A DNA stretch of 43,671 nucleotides from Acidaminobacter sp. (GCA_009881125.1 WXFH01000028.1:1-43671), one strand, 5' to 3'. Positions 16,781 through 25,414 are shown, numbered from the stretch's first letter. Notes: generated from the letters alone by a model not told the origin. Numbers and translations: made by a program.

Positions 16781-17497
16781 ATGTCAAAGTTTATTATCAC
16801 AAATGAATTCTGGGAGGTGTTCCCCCAGGCGGAGATCGCGGTGGTGCTGGCCAAGGGGATCAATAACACGATGGGCCACGCAGAGCCGGTGAGAGGTGAG
16901 CTCGACGCGCTGCTTGAGAAGGGCAGCGGCGAGGCGGTCAAATTCCTGACGGCGGACGTGTTCAGTGACAACAAAGTCATTGCGGTGTGGCGGAAGGCTT
17001 ACCAGCAGTTCAAGACGAAAAAGGGCGTCAGGTGCTCCATTGAGGCGCTGCTGAAGCGGGTTGAAAAGGGCAGCGGCGTTGGACCAATCAACCCACTGGT
17101 GGACATTTACAATTCTGTGTCCCTGACCTACGGGCTTCCATGCGGGGGAGAGGACATAGATACTTTCAAAGGTGACCTCCTGCTCACCAAGGCAGAGGGC
17201 GGCGAGCATTTTCTGGCCCTCGGGGACGCGGACTTTGACAACGCGCTGCCGGGAGAAATCATCTACAAGGACGAGGAAGGCGCAGTCTGCCGATGCTGGA
17301 ACTGGCGTGACGGGCAAAGAACCATGCTCACGGAGGACACGGTCAACGCGTTTTTGATCATTGAGTCTGTGGATCCTGACCGGTCAGATGATCTGGCAGC
17401 GGCGGCCAAGTCGCTGGCGGAGCTGTCTCAGAAGTATCTGGGCGGGGAAGTGGAAATTCATCTGATGGATCGCGAGAAAAGGGAGATTGATTTGTAG
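16781..17497 (+). CDS. Free-standing B3/B4-domain protein (PheRS beta-type editing domain)
   Basis: 238 residues, the usual size for solo B3/B4 proteins. The core is recognised from the VxxxRxAYxxFxTKK-like start (VWRKAYQQFKTKKGVRCSIEALLKR), PINPLVDIYNSVSLTYGLPCGGEDID and the later strand pair with GEIIYKDEEGAVCRCWNWRDG. In phenylalanyl-tRNA synthetase this domain hydrolyses wrongly charged tRNA; solo copies are thought to edit in trans, but their substrates are mostly unproven. It lies 12 bp after the exporter gene with AAGGAG overlapping that stop, so they form a two-gene sigma-54 operon that ends at the strong hairpin at 17570-17619. Confidence 0.82.
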   Translation: MSKFIITNEFWEVFPQAEIAVVLAKGINNTMGHAEPVRGELDALLEKGSGEAVKFLTADVFSDNKVIAVWRKAYQQFKTKKGVRCSIEALLKRVEKGSGVGPINPLVDIYNSVSLTYGLPCGGEDIDTFKGDLLLTKAEGGEHFLALGDADFDNALPGEIIYKDEEGAVCRCWNWRDGQRTMLTEDTVNAFLIIESVDPDRSDDLAAAAKSLAELSQKYLGGEVEIHLMDREKREIDL

Positions 17498-17512
17498 GGT
17501 TATAAAGGAAGG

Positions 17513-17807
17513 TGAAACTCGGTGTCAGCGGCTTTGGCCTATCAACCCCGAGTTTCATCAGGAATGGGAAAAGCAGGTCCCCCTTTCGCTTGGCAGCGAA
17601 AGGGGGACCTGCTTTTTTTGTGGGGTGGAATGAAACTGGGTGTCAGCGGCTTTGGCCTATTGACCCCGAGTTTCATCCAGTTTCGATTCGGTGTCAGCGG
17701 CTTTGGCCTATCGACCCCCAGTTACATCATGACCCCAGTACCTGAAACTCGGTGTCAGCGGCTTTGGCCTATCAACCCCCAGTTTCACTTTTCGACCCCG
17801 GGTTTCA
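17513..17807. repeat. Cluster of four and a half long palindromic repeats
   Basis: A 45-bp imperfect palindrome occurs at 17513-17557, 17631-17675, 17682-17726 and 17743-17787, with a 3' half copy at 17791-17807. Its ends are TGAAACT[C/G]GG and CC[C/G]AGTTTCA, with a conserved centre GTCAGCGGCTTTGGCCTAT. The third copy is degenerate at its 5' edge. All point the same way; the copy at 6737-6779 is inverted. The gap between the converging B3/B4 and rifamycin phosphotransferase genes consists almost wholly of these units and one terminator. Confidence 0.88.
17570..17619 (+). terminator. Strong intrinsic terminator of the sigma-54 operon
   Basis: AAGCAGGTCCCCCTTTCGCT pairs perfectly with its complement across TTGGC, followed by seven T. 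It sits between repeat copies one and two. Confidence 0.9.
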
Positions 17808-17810
17808 CTT

Positions 17811-20420
17811 TCATAGAATCTCTACAATCCCTTCAGTCCCGTTCACCCGAATGCGCTGTCCGTCTTTGATCAGCAGGGTCGCGTCTACCACGCCGACCAC
17901 GGCTGGCAGGCCATACTCTCGAGCGATCACGGCCCCGTGGGTCATCAACCCGCCGACTTCGGTGACCAGACCTTTAATGGAAAGAAACAGCGGTGTCCAG
18001 CTGGGATCCGTAAAGGTGGTGACCAGGATATCGTCCTCCTCCAAATCAGCTTCCTCCATATTCAAAATCACACGCGCCCGGCCTTCCACAATACCGGATG
18101 AAACCGGCAGCCCCAACAAGGCGTTGTCTGGGAGCGAATCCCGCCTATAGGCACCGGCAATCATTTCACCCTCAGAGGTCATGACCCGGGATGGCTTGAG
18201 TGTCTCATAAGTTTGAAACTCAATTTTTCGTTTGCGAATGATCTCGTAATCCAGCTGCTTTGTACGCACAACCTCCTGCAGCGACTCAAAGCTCAGGTAA
18301 AAAATGTCCTCCTTGTCTTGAAGGATCCCTTCCCCCACGAGCCGCGCCGCTTCTATGAGCAGCGCCTGCTTATAAATGAAGTAGCGGCTGATCATGCCGT
18401 ATTTTGGATATTCCCGGTAGCCTGAAAGATCCCGGATCAGGCGGATCCTCAGCTGTGTCTCCCTGGCTTTATCCTCACCGTCTGGTAATGCCCTCAGCCG
18501 GCTTAAAATCTCAGCTTCATTATTCAAAGCCTCCTTAAGTCCATCTTCGAATTTCCTCTTGCTCTCCCCGACTTCAAAATTCTTAATATGACTGAGTAGG
18601 ACAGAGACTATTGCCGATGGTCGTTCAGCCCACCGCCTTCTCGTAATATCAATCTCACCGGGGCAGCGCATGCCATAGCGGTCGAGAAATGCAGATATGG
18701 CTTCCATGGCTTCCTGTCCGCCTTCCAGCCCCAAGAGCGACTCGAAAAAGTCATCCTCTTTCGCGTGGTGGAGGGTTTCGATGACCATCTGGAAAGGTCT
18801 TATGACATCTGCCACATCCAGGAGGGCCATGCCCATTTCAGAGGTAATATTGTTGGGAACGGATTGGGACAGCACATCTGCCGCATTTTTTTCGCCGAGC
18901 CACAACTCCAGGTGGTCATTGATCCACTTGGAGGCGTCAAAGCCAGCCATGAGCACCTTCATACTCAGGGGATCAAATAGAAGCGCCTTAAGTTCCTTGA
19001 GATCCTCCTGGATAAAATCGAGCAACTCAGGTCCTGTCTTGGCTTGAATGGCCTGTTTGAGAGTCTCCAGAGAAGTATGGCTGCGATGGATCAAGTCAGA
19101 AACAACAGACGGATCAAAATCAGCTGGTGCTTGAGGTTCCTGAGCGGGCTTGATAGTTGCCGCATCAGGTTGGCTGGGGGCTTCGTCCGCTGGGATGATT
19201 TTAATGAAATTGTCCCGGTCCAAGACCGTCAAAAGCGCGTCTTTGATTAACGGATCGGATCGTCCCAGGGCATCCAGTACTACTGGTCTGGAAACAGGTG
19301 AAACCAGCATTTGCGTCACATCCACAAACAGCCTGCCGCCTGCCTGCGACATAGGGGCGCTCGTGGTCATCAGAAAGAAGGAAAGACCTAGAGGCTTCAT
19401 GGCATCCGTCATCATCTGCTGATGGCCCACTGAGACATAGACATGATTGTCCTGATCCGCAGCTTCAGGGATTGGGAATAAAGTCGTGATTGGCCGGCTT
19501 TGAACCACGTAAAAGTGGCCGTCCGCCAAGCACCATTCAATGTCCTGAGGCGCGTCAAAATGTTCTTCAATCTTGCGGCCAATGCTTTCGAGCTCCAGAA
19601 TTTGATTATCTGTCAGCGCCTGCATAGTTTGCTGGGCTGGCGGGAGCGACATATGTTGGGTGCCGCCTTCATTCAGGGGGACGATGGCTAGTTTCTTGAG
19701 ATTGATCTTCTTATCGATAATCTCACCACTTCGTACTTTATAGACATCCGGGTTCACCAAGCCGGAGACCAGGGCCTCGCCAAGGCCAAAGCCCGCGTCA
19801 ATGGAGGAAACTTTTCTGTTCGAAGTCACTGGATCAACAGTGAAGAGGATACCGGAGACTTCAGGGGAGATCATCTCTTGAACTATTACAGCCATTTGTA
19901 CCTGATGGTGATCAATACTATTTTGAATCCGGTAGGTAATGGCCCTTTCAGTAAACAGTGAGGCCCAGCATTTGCTGACGTGCTCAAGGATGGCGTCCTT
20001 TCCTGTAACGTTCAAATAAGTGTCCTGCTGCCCGGCAAAAGAAGCGGTTGGCAAATCCTCCGCCGTCGCGCTGGATCGAATGGCGAAGGCAGTACTTGGT
20101 TCAAAATTTTTAAGCGCATGGGTAATGTCTTCAACAAGCGCTTCAGGGAGAGTGATCCCTTCTATGACGCTGCGAAGCGTGTTGCTGAGTTCTTTAATTC
20201 TGTCTTGGTCCTCCAAAGTGAGGGTAGATAACTGCTTCAATAAGACATTTATAGCTGGCGCGGCCTCCACGTGTCTGTTAAAAGCTTCAACAGTAATGCA
20301 AAAGCCGCCTGGGACGCGGATTTCTTCAAGTTTTGAAAGCTCTCCGAGATTAGCGCCTTTTCCTCCAACGAGGGAAATCATGGTCTTATCAGTGTTAAAA
20401 AGCTCTATGATGTAGGGCAC
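17811..20420 (-). CDS. rph: Rifamycin-inactivating phosphotransferase (Rph-like)
   Basis: 869 residues from the GTG at 20420, which follows AAGGAGG by nine bases; the longer TTG frame would contain that site. The order of domains is ATP-grasp (residues 1-315: GGKGANLGELS, IRSSATAEDLPTASFAGQQ, QSRPIT), a central helical domain starting GHQQMMTDAMKPLGLSF, and a C-terminal swivelling domain with the phosphohistidine in THGAVIAREYG (His828). This layout and length match rifamycin phosphotransferases, where the equivalent histidine is near 825; PEP synthase and PPDK instead carry the histidine in the middle followed by a PEP barrel, which is absent here. It would phosphorylate rifampicin with ATP. 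A role on another substrate cannot be excluded. It ends among the repeats and has its own promoter. Confidence 0.85.
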   Translation of the reverse strand: MPYIIELFNTDKTMISLVGGKGANLGELSKLEEIRVPGGFCITVEAFNRHVEAAPAINVLLKQLSTLTLEDQDRIKELSNTLRSVIEGITLPEALVEDITHALKNFEPSTAFAIRSSATAEDLPTASFAGQQDTYLNVTGKDAILEHVSKCWASLFTERAITYRIQNSIDHHQVQMAVIVQEMISPEVSGILFTVDPVTSNRKVSSIDAGFGLGEALVSGLVNPDVYKVRSGEIIDKKINLKKLAIVPLNEGGTQHMSLPPAQQTMQALTDNQILELESIGRKIEEHFDAPQDIEWCLADGHFYVVQSRPITTLFPIPEAADQDNHVYVSVGHQQMMTDAMKPLGLSFFLMTTSAPMSQAGGRLFVDVTQMLVSPVSRPVVLDALGRSDPLIKDALLTVLDRDNFIKIIPADEAPSQPDAATIKPAQEPQAPADFDPSVVSDLIHRSHTSLETLKQAIQAKTGPELLDFIQEDLKELKALLFDPLSMKVLMAGFDASKWINDHLELWLGEKNAADVLSQSVPNNITSEMGMALLDVADVIRPFQMVIETLHHAKEDDFFESLLGLEGGQEAMEAISAFLDRYGMRCPGEIDITRRRWAERPSAIVSVLLSHIKNFEVGESKRKFEDGLKEALNNEAEILSRLRALPDGEDKARETQLRIRLIRDLSGYREYPKYGMISRYFIYKQALLIEAARLVGEGILQDKEDIFYLSFESLQEVVRTKQLDYEIIRKRKIEFQTYETLKPSRVMTSEGEMIAGAYRRDSLPDNALLGLPVSSGIVEGRARVILNMEEADLEEDDILVTTFTDPSWTPLFLSIKGLVTEVGGLMTHGAVIAREYGLPAVVGVVDATLLIKDGQRIRVNGTEGIVEIL

Positions 20421-20484
20421 TATGGGCTGCCTCCTTGCGGTTTTTAGAGTGGTTTGAAACAAAAAGTTTTAGACGTGTGTTTGA

Positions 20485-20515
20485 ATTATACCAAGTAGGA
20501 CTGTTAACAAACAGT
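20485..20515 (-). promoter_or_regulatory. rph promoter with operator-like palindrome
   Basis: TATAAT on the minus strand (20490-20485), with a poor -35 (TGTTTG, 20513-20508) at 17 bp. The -35 lies inside the inverted repeat ACTGTT-N4-AACAGT (20500-20515), suggesting control by a dimeric regulator. Confidence 0.5.
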
Positions 20516-20536
20516 CTGGTTTCATATACCTTTGAA

Positions 20537-20626
20537 TGCTATACTTAAGATGGAAGAGACGAGTCCTACAAATGTAACAAGGAAGCAAAAAAGCCGCTCT
20601 GCGAGGTATGCAGGAGCGGCTTTTAT
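20537..20626 (+). other. Possible short transcript: extended -10 followed by an orphan terminator
   Basis: TGCTATACT at 20538-20545 is an extended -10 box on the plus strand. About 40 bases downstream a perfect stem AAAGCCGCTC/GAGCGGCTTT with TTTTATT (20588-20626) makes a terminator; on the minus strand it also has a T run. No gene lies between, so this could be a small RNA of about 75 nt, or simply an insulating terminator between the divergent genes. No reading frame is evident in it. Confidence 0.35.
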
Positions 20627-20762
20627 TCAATTCGGCATATCCTGAAGAAACAGATTAATTAGCCAGATATTTGACAAATAGATCCAAATACACTATTATA
20701 AATATGAATAATGCAGTTGAAGATGCAAAATATATATTTAAAGTGAACGGGAGGTGACTTTT

Positions 20763-22073
20763 ATGGAACGCTTTATTATGAAGGATCTAATAAAATGGAA
20801 AAACCGCAAAGACAGGAAACCTTTAGTCATAAAAGGCGTTCGACAATGCGGTAAGACTTATATTCTGAAACAATTCGGTGAAGAAAATTATGAAGATACT
20901 GCATATTTTAATTTTGAGGGGAATCCAGCATTAGCGGCGCGTTTTGAGCAAGATCTCGACCCAAAGAGGATCATTATGGAATTGGGCGTTTTAATAGGCA
21001 GAAAAATTAATCAACATAAAACGCTTATCATATTCGACGAAATTCAATTTTGCAATGCCGCGTTGACGTCTCTCAAATACTTCTACGAACAAACACCGGA
21101 ATATCACATTGTTTGTGCAGGATCACTTATTGGGATAACCTTGTCAAAGCCGCTGTCATTTCCTGTTGGAAAAGTTGACTTCCTGACGCTTAGACCCATG
21201 AGTTTTCCTGAATTCATAATTGCTAATGATGAAGAAATGTTGTTTGAATACATCAGAAATTTGAACACACAAGACCAGATCCCGCAAATGTTTGCGGATA
21301 AACTGATCACTCTATACAAAACCTATCTGATCACAGGTGGAATGCCGGAAGTGGTCGCAAAGTGGAAGGAAACTGAAGATATATCAGAAGTAGAACGCAT
21401 TCAAGATGTTATTTTAAATGCCTACGAACTCGATTTTGCGAAGCATGCGCCAGTGTCTGACATTCCAAAACTTTCATTGATTTGGAAGAGCATACCGGAT
21501 CAACTGTCAAAAGAAAGCGGCAAATTCGTATACGGACATGTCAAACCCGGAGCGAGGGCGAAGGATTTGGAGGATGCCTTACAGTGGCTCATCAATGCTG
21601 GGATGGTATACAAAGTCCTTAAAATTGAAAAGCCGGCTATGCCGCTATCGGCATACTCTGATCCGAGCTATTTTAAACTTTACATGGCGGATACAGGTCT
21701 TCTGAGAAGAATGTCCAGATTACCGGCATCTTCCATATATAAAGATTCTGCTCTTTACACTGAATTCAAAGGAGCCATGACGGAGAATTTTGTTTTAAAC
21801 GAGCTCATTAATTTACATGGGGAGGTCCCGTTTTACTGGAAGTCTGGCAACACCGCTGAAGTTGACTTCATAGTCCAGTTAGAAGAAAGAATTTTTCCGA
21901 TTGAAGTTAAAGCTTCAACAAATGTTAAATCTCGCAGTTTGGGTGTCTACCGTGAAAAATACAAGCCTGAGATCTCGATCAGATCTTCTTTGATGAACTT
22001 TAAAATGGATGAGGGTTTACTGAATATCCCTTTATACTTAATTTGGAATATTGAGAAATTCGTCAATAGTTAA
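20763..22073 (+). CDS. AAA-family ATPase with DUF4143 C-terminal domain
   Basis: 436 residues from the ATG at 20763, seven bases after GGGAGG. The N-terminal AAA_14 ATPase has Walker A GVRQCGKT (residues 25-32) and Walker B TLIIFDEIQ (about 90-98), followed by a sensor strand ending CAGSLIG. The C-terminal DUF4143 part ends with SGNTAEVDFIVQ...FPIEVKAS, the D/E-x-K arrangement of a restriction-endonuclease-like fold. Such proteins are common, often acquired horizontally, and of unknown function. The gene is AT-richer than rph or hisS. It converges on the HAD gene with a four-base overlap of the ends. A second family member lies at 28367-29551. Confidence 0.85.
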   Translation: MERFIMKDLIKWKNRKDRKPLVIKGVRQCGKTYILKQFGEENYEDTAYFNFEGNPALAARFEQDLDPKRIIMELGVLIGRKINQHKTLIIFDEIQFCNAALTSLKYFYEQTPEYHIVCAGSLIGITLSKPLSFPVGKVDFLTLRPMSFPEFIIANDEEMLFEYIRNLNTQDQIPQMFADKLITLYKTYLITGGMPEVVAKWKETEDISEVERIQDVILNAYELDFAKHAPVSDIPKLSLIWKSIPDQLSKESGKFVYGHVKPGARAKDLEDALQWLINAGMVYKVLKIEKPAMPLSAYSDPSYFKLYMADTGLLRRMSRLPASSIYKDSALYTEFKGAMTENFVLNELINLHGEVPFYWKSGNTAEVDFIVQLEERIFPIEVKASTNVKSRSLGVYREKYKPEISIRSSLMNFKMDEGLLNIPLYLIWNIEKFVNS

Positions 22074-22699
22074 ACCAACCTTATCAAATCCATTGGTTTC
22101 TCAATGACGAAATCCGCTTCGAAAGTTGCATAGTGGTCTTCATGAAAGAAGGTCCAACCTACCAAAACTGATTTGACACTGGCGTTCTTCGCCGCGAGAA
22201 TGTCGCTGTGGCTGTCTCCAACGAACAGGGCTTCTTCCGCCGTCACGCCCAAGTGGTTAAGCGCGGCAAGAATCCCTTCAGGGTCAGGTTTGCCCTTTAC
22301 AACATCATCTGCGGTGATGGCAGCAACAAAGTACTTGCCAAGATCGAACTTGTCAAAGGCATGTTGGACTCCCCGCGAGCCTTTATTGGTCACGGCCGCC
22401 ATTTGGATGCCATTTGTAAACAATTTGTCTAGAAGACTTTTCACACCTTCGAACAGGTGAGTCCGCTCGTCCATATGAGTCCTATAATAGGCTTTATACG
22501 AGGCGACGAGCTCCTGGCTTCGCTCCATTGAGAAAAAGCCCATTTGCTCATCCAGGGTCTTTCCGTAGACCTGATGAAGCTCATCTACTGTAGGCACCCG
22601 GCCAAGGCATTCCTTAATGACGTGTTGAAAAGTGTCCAGAATTAAATCGTTCGTATCTATCAGCGTGCCGTCGAGGTCAAAGATCACTGCTTTGATCAT
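22070..22699 (-). CDS. HAD-superfamily phosphatase (PpaX/Gph-like)
   Basis: 209 residues. HAD motif I is FDLDGTLID (nucleophile Asp8, acid/base Asp10), motif II AAVTNKG (about residues 99-105), motif III KGKPDPEG (about 135), motif IV VGDSHSDILAAK (about 163). The cap is the small alpha-helical type of phosphoglycolate phosphatase and of the pyrophosphatase PpaX. It removes phosphate from a small metabolite or pyrophosphate; which one cannot be read. Its stop codon overlaps that of the convergent ATPase by four bases. Weak Shine-Dalgarno (AAAGGA). Confidence 0.85.
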   Translation of the reverse strand: MIKAVIFDLDGTLIDTNDLILDTFQHVIKECLGRVPTVDELHQVYGKTLDEQMGFFSMERSQELVASYKAYYRTHMDERTHLFEGVKSLLDKLFTNGIQMAAVTNKGSRGVQHAFDKFDLGKYFVAAITADDVVKGKPDPEGILAALNHLGVTAEEALFVGDSHSDILAAKNASVKSVLVGWTFFHEDHYATFEADFVIEKPMDLIRLV

Positions 22700-22760
22700 G
22701 GTTACACCGTCCTTTGAAGCAATTTTCTATGCTTTGAATTGTTTCAGGGTAGATTTAAGT

Positions 22761-22813
22761 GACCATCGGCAGCAGCACTTAGAATCAGTAAGATTTTAGC
22801 TCTGCTGATGGTC
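22761..22813. repeat. Palindromic element with GACCATC ends
   Basis: GACCATCGGCAGCAG on the left and CTGCTGATGGTC on the right pair around a loop of about 25 bases. The same terminal word GACCATCGGCA bounds the larger element at 35069-35156, so the two look like members of one intergenic family. The rest of 22700-22944 contains no supported gene. Confidence 0.55.
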
Positions 22814-22944
22814 AACTCAACACACCCATTAACCTTATATTAACATCTTACCCGAAGCGCGCAAAGGATGGCATGCAGTTTATGTTGAACGGGTGGCGAA
22901 TGATCCGGAAGATGTCGCAGATTTACGGATCGGACACTGTTTAC

Positions 22945-23442
22945 CTACCTGTTGTCCACCTTCTCCGGATACAAATCATGGTTTGCCATCCGGTTGAAGG
23001 CGACTTCCTGCCATTTGGTCTCCGCTTTTCCATAATTGCAGTAGGGGTCAATGGAAATGCCGCCTCTGGGCGTAAATTTGCCCCAAACCTCTATATATTT
23101 GGGATCCATCAGGGCAATCAAATCATTCATAATTTTATTTATGCAGTCCTCGTGAAAATCACCGTGGTTGCGAAAGCTAAACAAATAGAGCTTAAGTGAC
23201 TTGCTTTCCACCATTTTTAAACCTGGAACGTAGGAGATCGTAATGGTGGCAAAATCCGGCTGCCCAGTGATGGGGCAAAGACTTGTGAATTCAGGACAAT
23301 TGAACTTCACAAAATAGTCGTTCTCCGGATGTTTGTTGATAAAAGTCTCCAGCACAGACGGATTATAGTTCATGTCATATTTTGTCCCCTGGCTGCCTAA
23401 ATGCGTGATGCCTGTTAATTCCTCAGTTTTTCGTTCTGTCAT
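22945..23442 (-). CDS. queF: NADPH-dependent 7-cyano-7-deazaguanine (preQ0) reductase
   Basis: 165 residues, the short single-domain (YkvM) form. Reduces preQ0 to preQ1 in queuosine synthesis. The catalytic cysteine is Cys56 in [12 protein letters not shown], with the partner Asp63 in the same motif; the [15 protein letters not shown] helix holds the NADPH/QueF signature. The ATG at 23442 follows AAAGGA by nine bases; a longer TTG frame contains that site. Last gene of the queD-queE-queC-queF operon. Confidence 0.95.
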   Translation of the reverse strand: MTERKTEELTGITHLGSQGTKYDMNYNPSVLETFINKHPENDYFVKFNCPEFTSLCPITGQPDFATITISYVPGLKMVESKSLKLYLFSFRNHGDFHEDCINKIMNDLIALMDPKYIEVWGKFTPRGGISIDPYCNYGKAETKWQEVAFNRMANHDLYPEKVDNR

Positions 23443-23523
23443 ATTACCGTGTCCTTTCAATAGGGTTTAAGTTTGCACCACCCAAAATGGAAGTTCTAAG
23501 TATGCGTTAATGCTTGATCAAAA

Positions 23524-24207
23524 TTAAAAGTCCATAAGGGGATCTCGGACACCGTTATTCTCAAAGGCAGCGATCCTGTCCAGACAGGTTCCGCAATGTC
23601 CGCATGGTTGGGCTTCACCTTCGTAACAGCTCCATGTCAGCTCGTAAGGGACCTTTAAGTCAAGTCCGGTCTTAACCACTTGTTCCTTGGACATTGAGAT
23701 AAAAGGCGCTTCAATCTTGAGCTGCTCTCCGCTTCCTATGAAAATAGCCAGGTTCATGGCTTCGTTGAAAGCATCGCTGCAATCCGGATACGCATTGCCA
23801 GCTGCGTCATCACTATGCGCGCCGTAAAAAATCAAACTGCATTTTTTGGATAAGGCAATGCTGGCAGCCGATGACAAAAACAAACCATTGCGAAACGGCA
23901 CGTAAGTGGAGACCGGTTTCCCATCCAGTTGTTCAAGCTGCTTTACATAGGATTCTTTTGCGATTTCCTTGTCTGAGTGCGCCATAAGCGTCGAATCACT
24001 GGACTCAAATATCTTTGCTAAATCGAGCTGCATGAGTTCAACCTGATAGTACGCCACAATTTTCTTCGCTGCTTCAAGTTCTTTTAAATGCTTCTGCCCA
24101 TAAGCTATGGACAGCGCTACGACATTGTCACTGCCATATCGATTTACTGCCAGGCCAAGGCAAGTGGTGCTGTCAACGCCGCCGCTCAGGAGTACCAGTG
24201 CTTTCAT
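23524..24207 (-). CDS. queC: 7-cyano-7-deazaguanine synthase
   Basis: 227 residues. Makes preQ0 from 7-carboxy-7-deazaguanine, ammonia and ATP. The PP-loop SGGVDST begins at residue 8. The zinc site is Cys194, Cys202, Cys205 and Cys208 (SCYEGE...CGHCGTC). YGAHSDDAAGNAYPDC is the family signature. AAGGGTGG lies eight bases before the ATG. The gap of 43 bp to queE fits an operon. Confidence 0.95.
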   Translation of the reverse strand: MKALVLLSGGVDSTTCLGLAVNRYGSDNVVALSIAYGQKHLKELEAAKKIVAYYQVELMQLDLAKIFESSDSTLMAHSDKEIAKESYVKQLEQLDGKPVSTYVPFRNGLFLSSAASIALSKKCSLIFYGAHSDDAAGNAYPDCSDAFNEAMNLAIFIGSGEQLKIEAPFISMSKEQVVKTGLDLKVPYELTWSCYEGEAQPCGHCGTCLDRIAAFENNGVRDPLMDF

Positions 24208-24250
24208 TTCATAACCACCCTTTAGATTGATTTCACCGCTGCGCGGATCA

Positions 24251-24919
24251 TTAGACGCCTTTTTCGTTTGGATTCCATATGACTTTATGCATTTGGAGCT
24301 GTAAGTTTACGCCATTCATATTATTAACCTTCATCTGCTCAACAATGTCTTTTAGGTCTATTTTCCCGAAGACCGCACTGAGGTAAACTTTGCATTTTCC
24401 AACGAGTGCGTGTTTGTGAATGATGTCCCTTGCAACATTAAAATCTTCCAGACTGCCAATGACAAATTTCACCGTATCCTTTTTGGTTAACAGATCAAAA
24501 TTTGAGACCAACATGCAGAATTCCATTAAGCTCCCCGGAAGCTTGTAGTCCATGGTGAAGACAGGTGGGTTGTCCATTCGTGTGAAAGGCGTAATGTCTA
24601 TACTTCCGTTTGTTTCGATTTCAACGCCTAAATCAACATCAGAGGTCAGCAGCTTCAGCAAATCGATTATATCAGGCTGCAGCAGTGGTTCACCGCCTGT
24701 CAGTGTAACATTTTTGATCCCAGTCTCTTTAATATAACGGTAGAGGTCATACTCTGACATTAAAGCAAAAGCGGCATTTTCAGTGTTTGCCCAAGCGGTA
24801 TCGCAGTAAGAACAGGCAAGATTACACCCTTGAAGCCGGATAAAGACTGCCAGTTGACCGGCTAAAGGCCCTTCGCCGTTGATGCTCACAAATTTTTCAA
24901 CCACTTTATACAGCGTCAT
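24251..24919 (-). CDS. queE: 7-carboxy-7-deazaguanine synthase (radical SAM)
   Basis: 222 residues from the ATG at 24919, six bases after GAGGAGG. Converts 6-carboxy-tetrahydropterin to 7-carboxy-7-deazaguanine. The radical-SAM cysteines are Cys32, Cys36 and Cys39 in GCNLACSYCDT, and NVTLTGGEPLLQ is the SAM-binding strand. The N-terminal SINGEGPLAGQLAVFIRL is typical of QueE. Its start lies inside the end of queD (14-base overlap), so translation is coupled. Confidence 0.95.
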   Translation of the reverse strand: MTLYKVVEKFVSINGEGPLAGQLAVFIRLQGCNLACSYCDTAWANTENAAFALMSEYDLYRYIKETGIKNVTLTGGEPLLQPDIIDLLKLLTSDVDLGVEIETNGSIDITPFTRMDNPPVFTMDYKLPGSLMEFCMLVSNFDLLTKKDTVKFVIGSLEDFNVARDIIHKHALVGKCKVYLSAVFGKIDLKDIVEQMKVNNMNGVNLQLQMHKVIWNPNEKGV

Positions 24920-25355
24920 GAGGATCCTCCTCATAGGAAGCAGAGTTTGTGGGCGTTTCATAAACCGTGGCGGACTTAACCCTGTAGCCCTTTTGCGTCA
25001 TTCTGTCATAGAAGTATTTCGAAAATCTCTCGGCAGTGGGACGGAAATCCACTTCTACGACGCGAAAGTCCTCCTCAATTAAAGCGGTGAGCGTCGAAGG
25101 TTTTAAAGAGCCCTTTTCAATTATGAGCGCATGGTCAAAATAATCGACCTCTTCTTTAATATCCTTCTTCAGATTAGAAAAATCGACAATCATGCCATCT
25201 AACTGCTCATCAGTGTTCAGGGTGGCACTCGTGATTTCAATTATGACGCGCCAGCGGTGCCCATGAATCTGGCGGCATTTGCCTTCGTAATTTGCGAGGA
25301 AATGGGCTGAATCAAAGCTGTGTTCGGATTTTAAAACATACACTGAGAACTTCAT
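24906..25355 (-). CDS. queD: 6-carboxy-5,6,7,8-tetrahydropterin synthase
   Basis: 149 residues from the ATG at 25355. Makes 6-carboxy-tetrahydropterin from dihydroneopterin triphosphate. Zinc-binding histidines are His18 (DSAHFL), His31 and His33 (IHGHRW); Cys27 is the catalytic cysteine. The longer frame upstream runs through the preQ1 riboswitch terminator and is not coding. The Shine-Dalgarno (GAAAGG) touches the ATG, so a GTG four codons later is an alternative start. First gene of the operon. Confidence 0.92.
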   Translation of the reverse strand: MKFSVYVLKSEHSFDSAHFLANYEGKCRQIHGHRWRVIIEITSATLNTDEQLDGMIVDFSNLKKDIKEEVDYFDHALIIEKGSLKPSTLTALIEEDFRVVEVDFRPTAERFSKYFYDRMTQKGYRVKSATVYETPTNSASYEEDPHDAV

Positions 25356-25414
25356 CCTTTCGAAAATAATAAGATCAGGAAAAATAACTTCAGCACGCAG
25401 TTCCTGGGCTAAAC

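Noticed and set aside
17513..17807. CRISPR array
   Set aside because: The copies are 45-bp palindromes with uneven spacing (74, 7 and 17 bp between copies), one gap holding a terminator; there are no regular spacers and no cas genes.
17811..20420. PEP synthase or pyruvate phosphate dikinase
   Set aside because: The phosphohistidine domain is at the very C-terminus and there is no PEP-binding barrel, unlike those enzymes.
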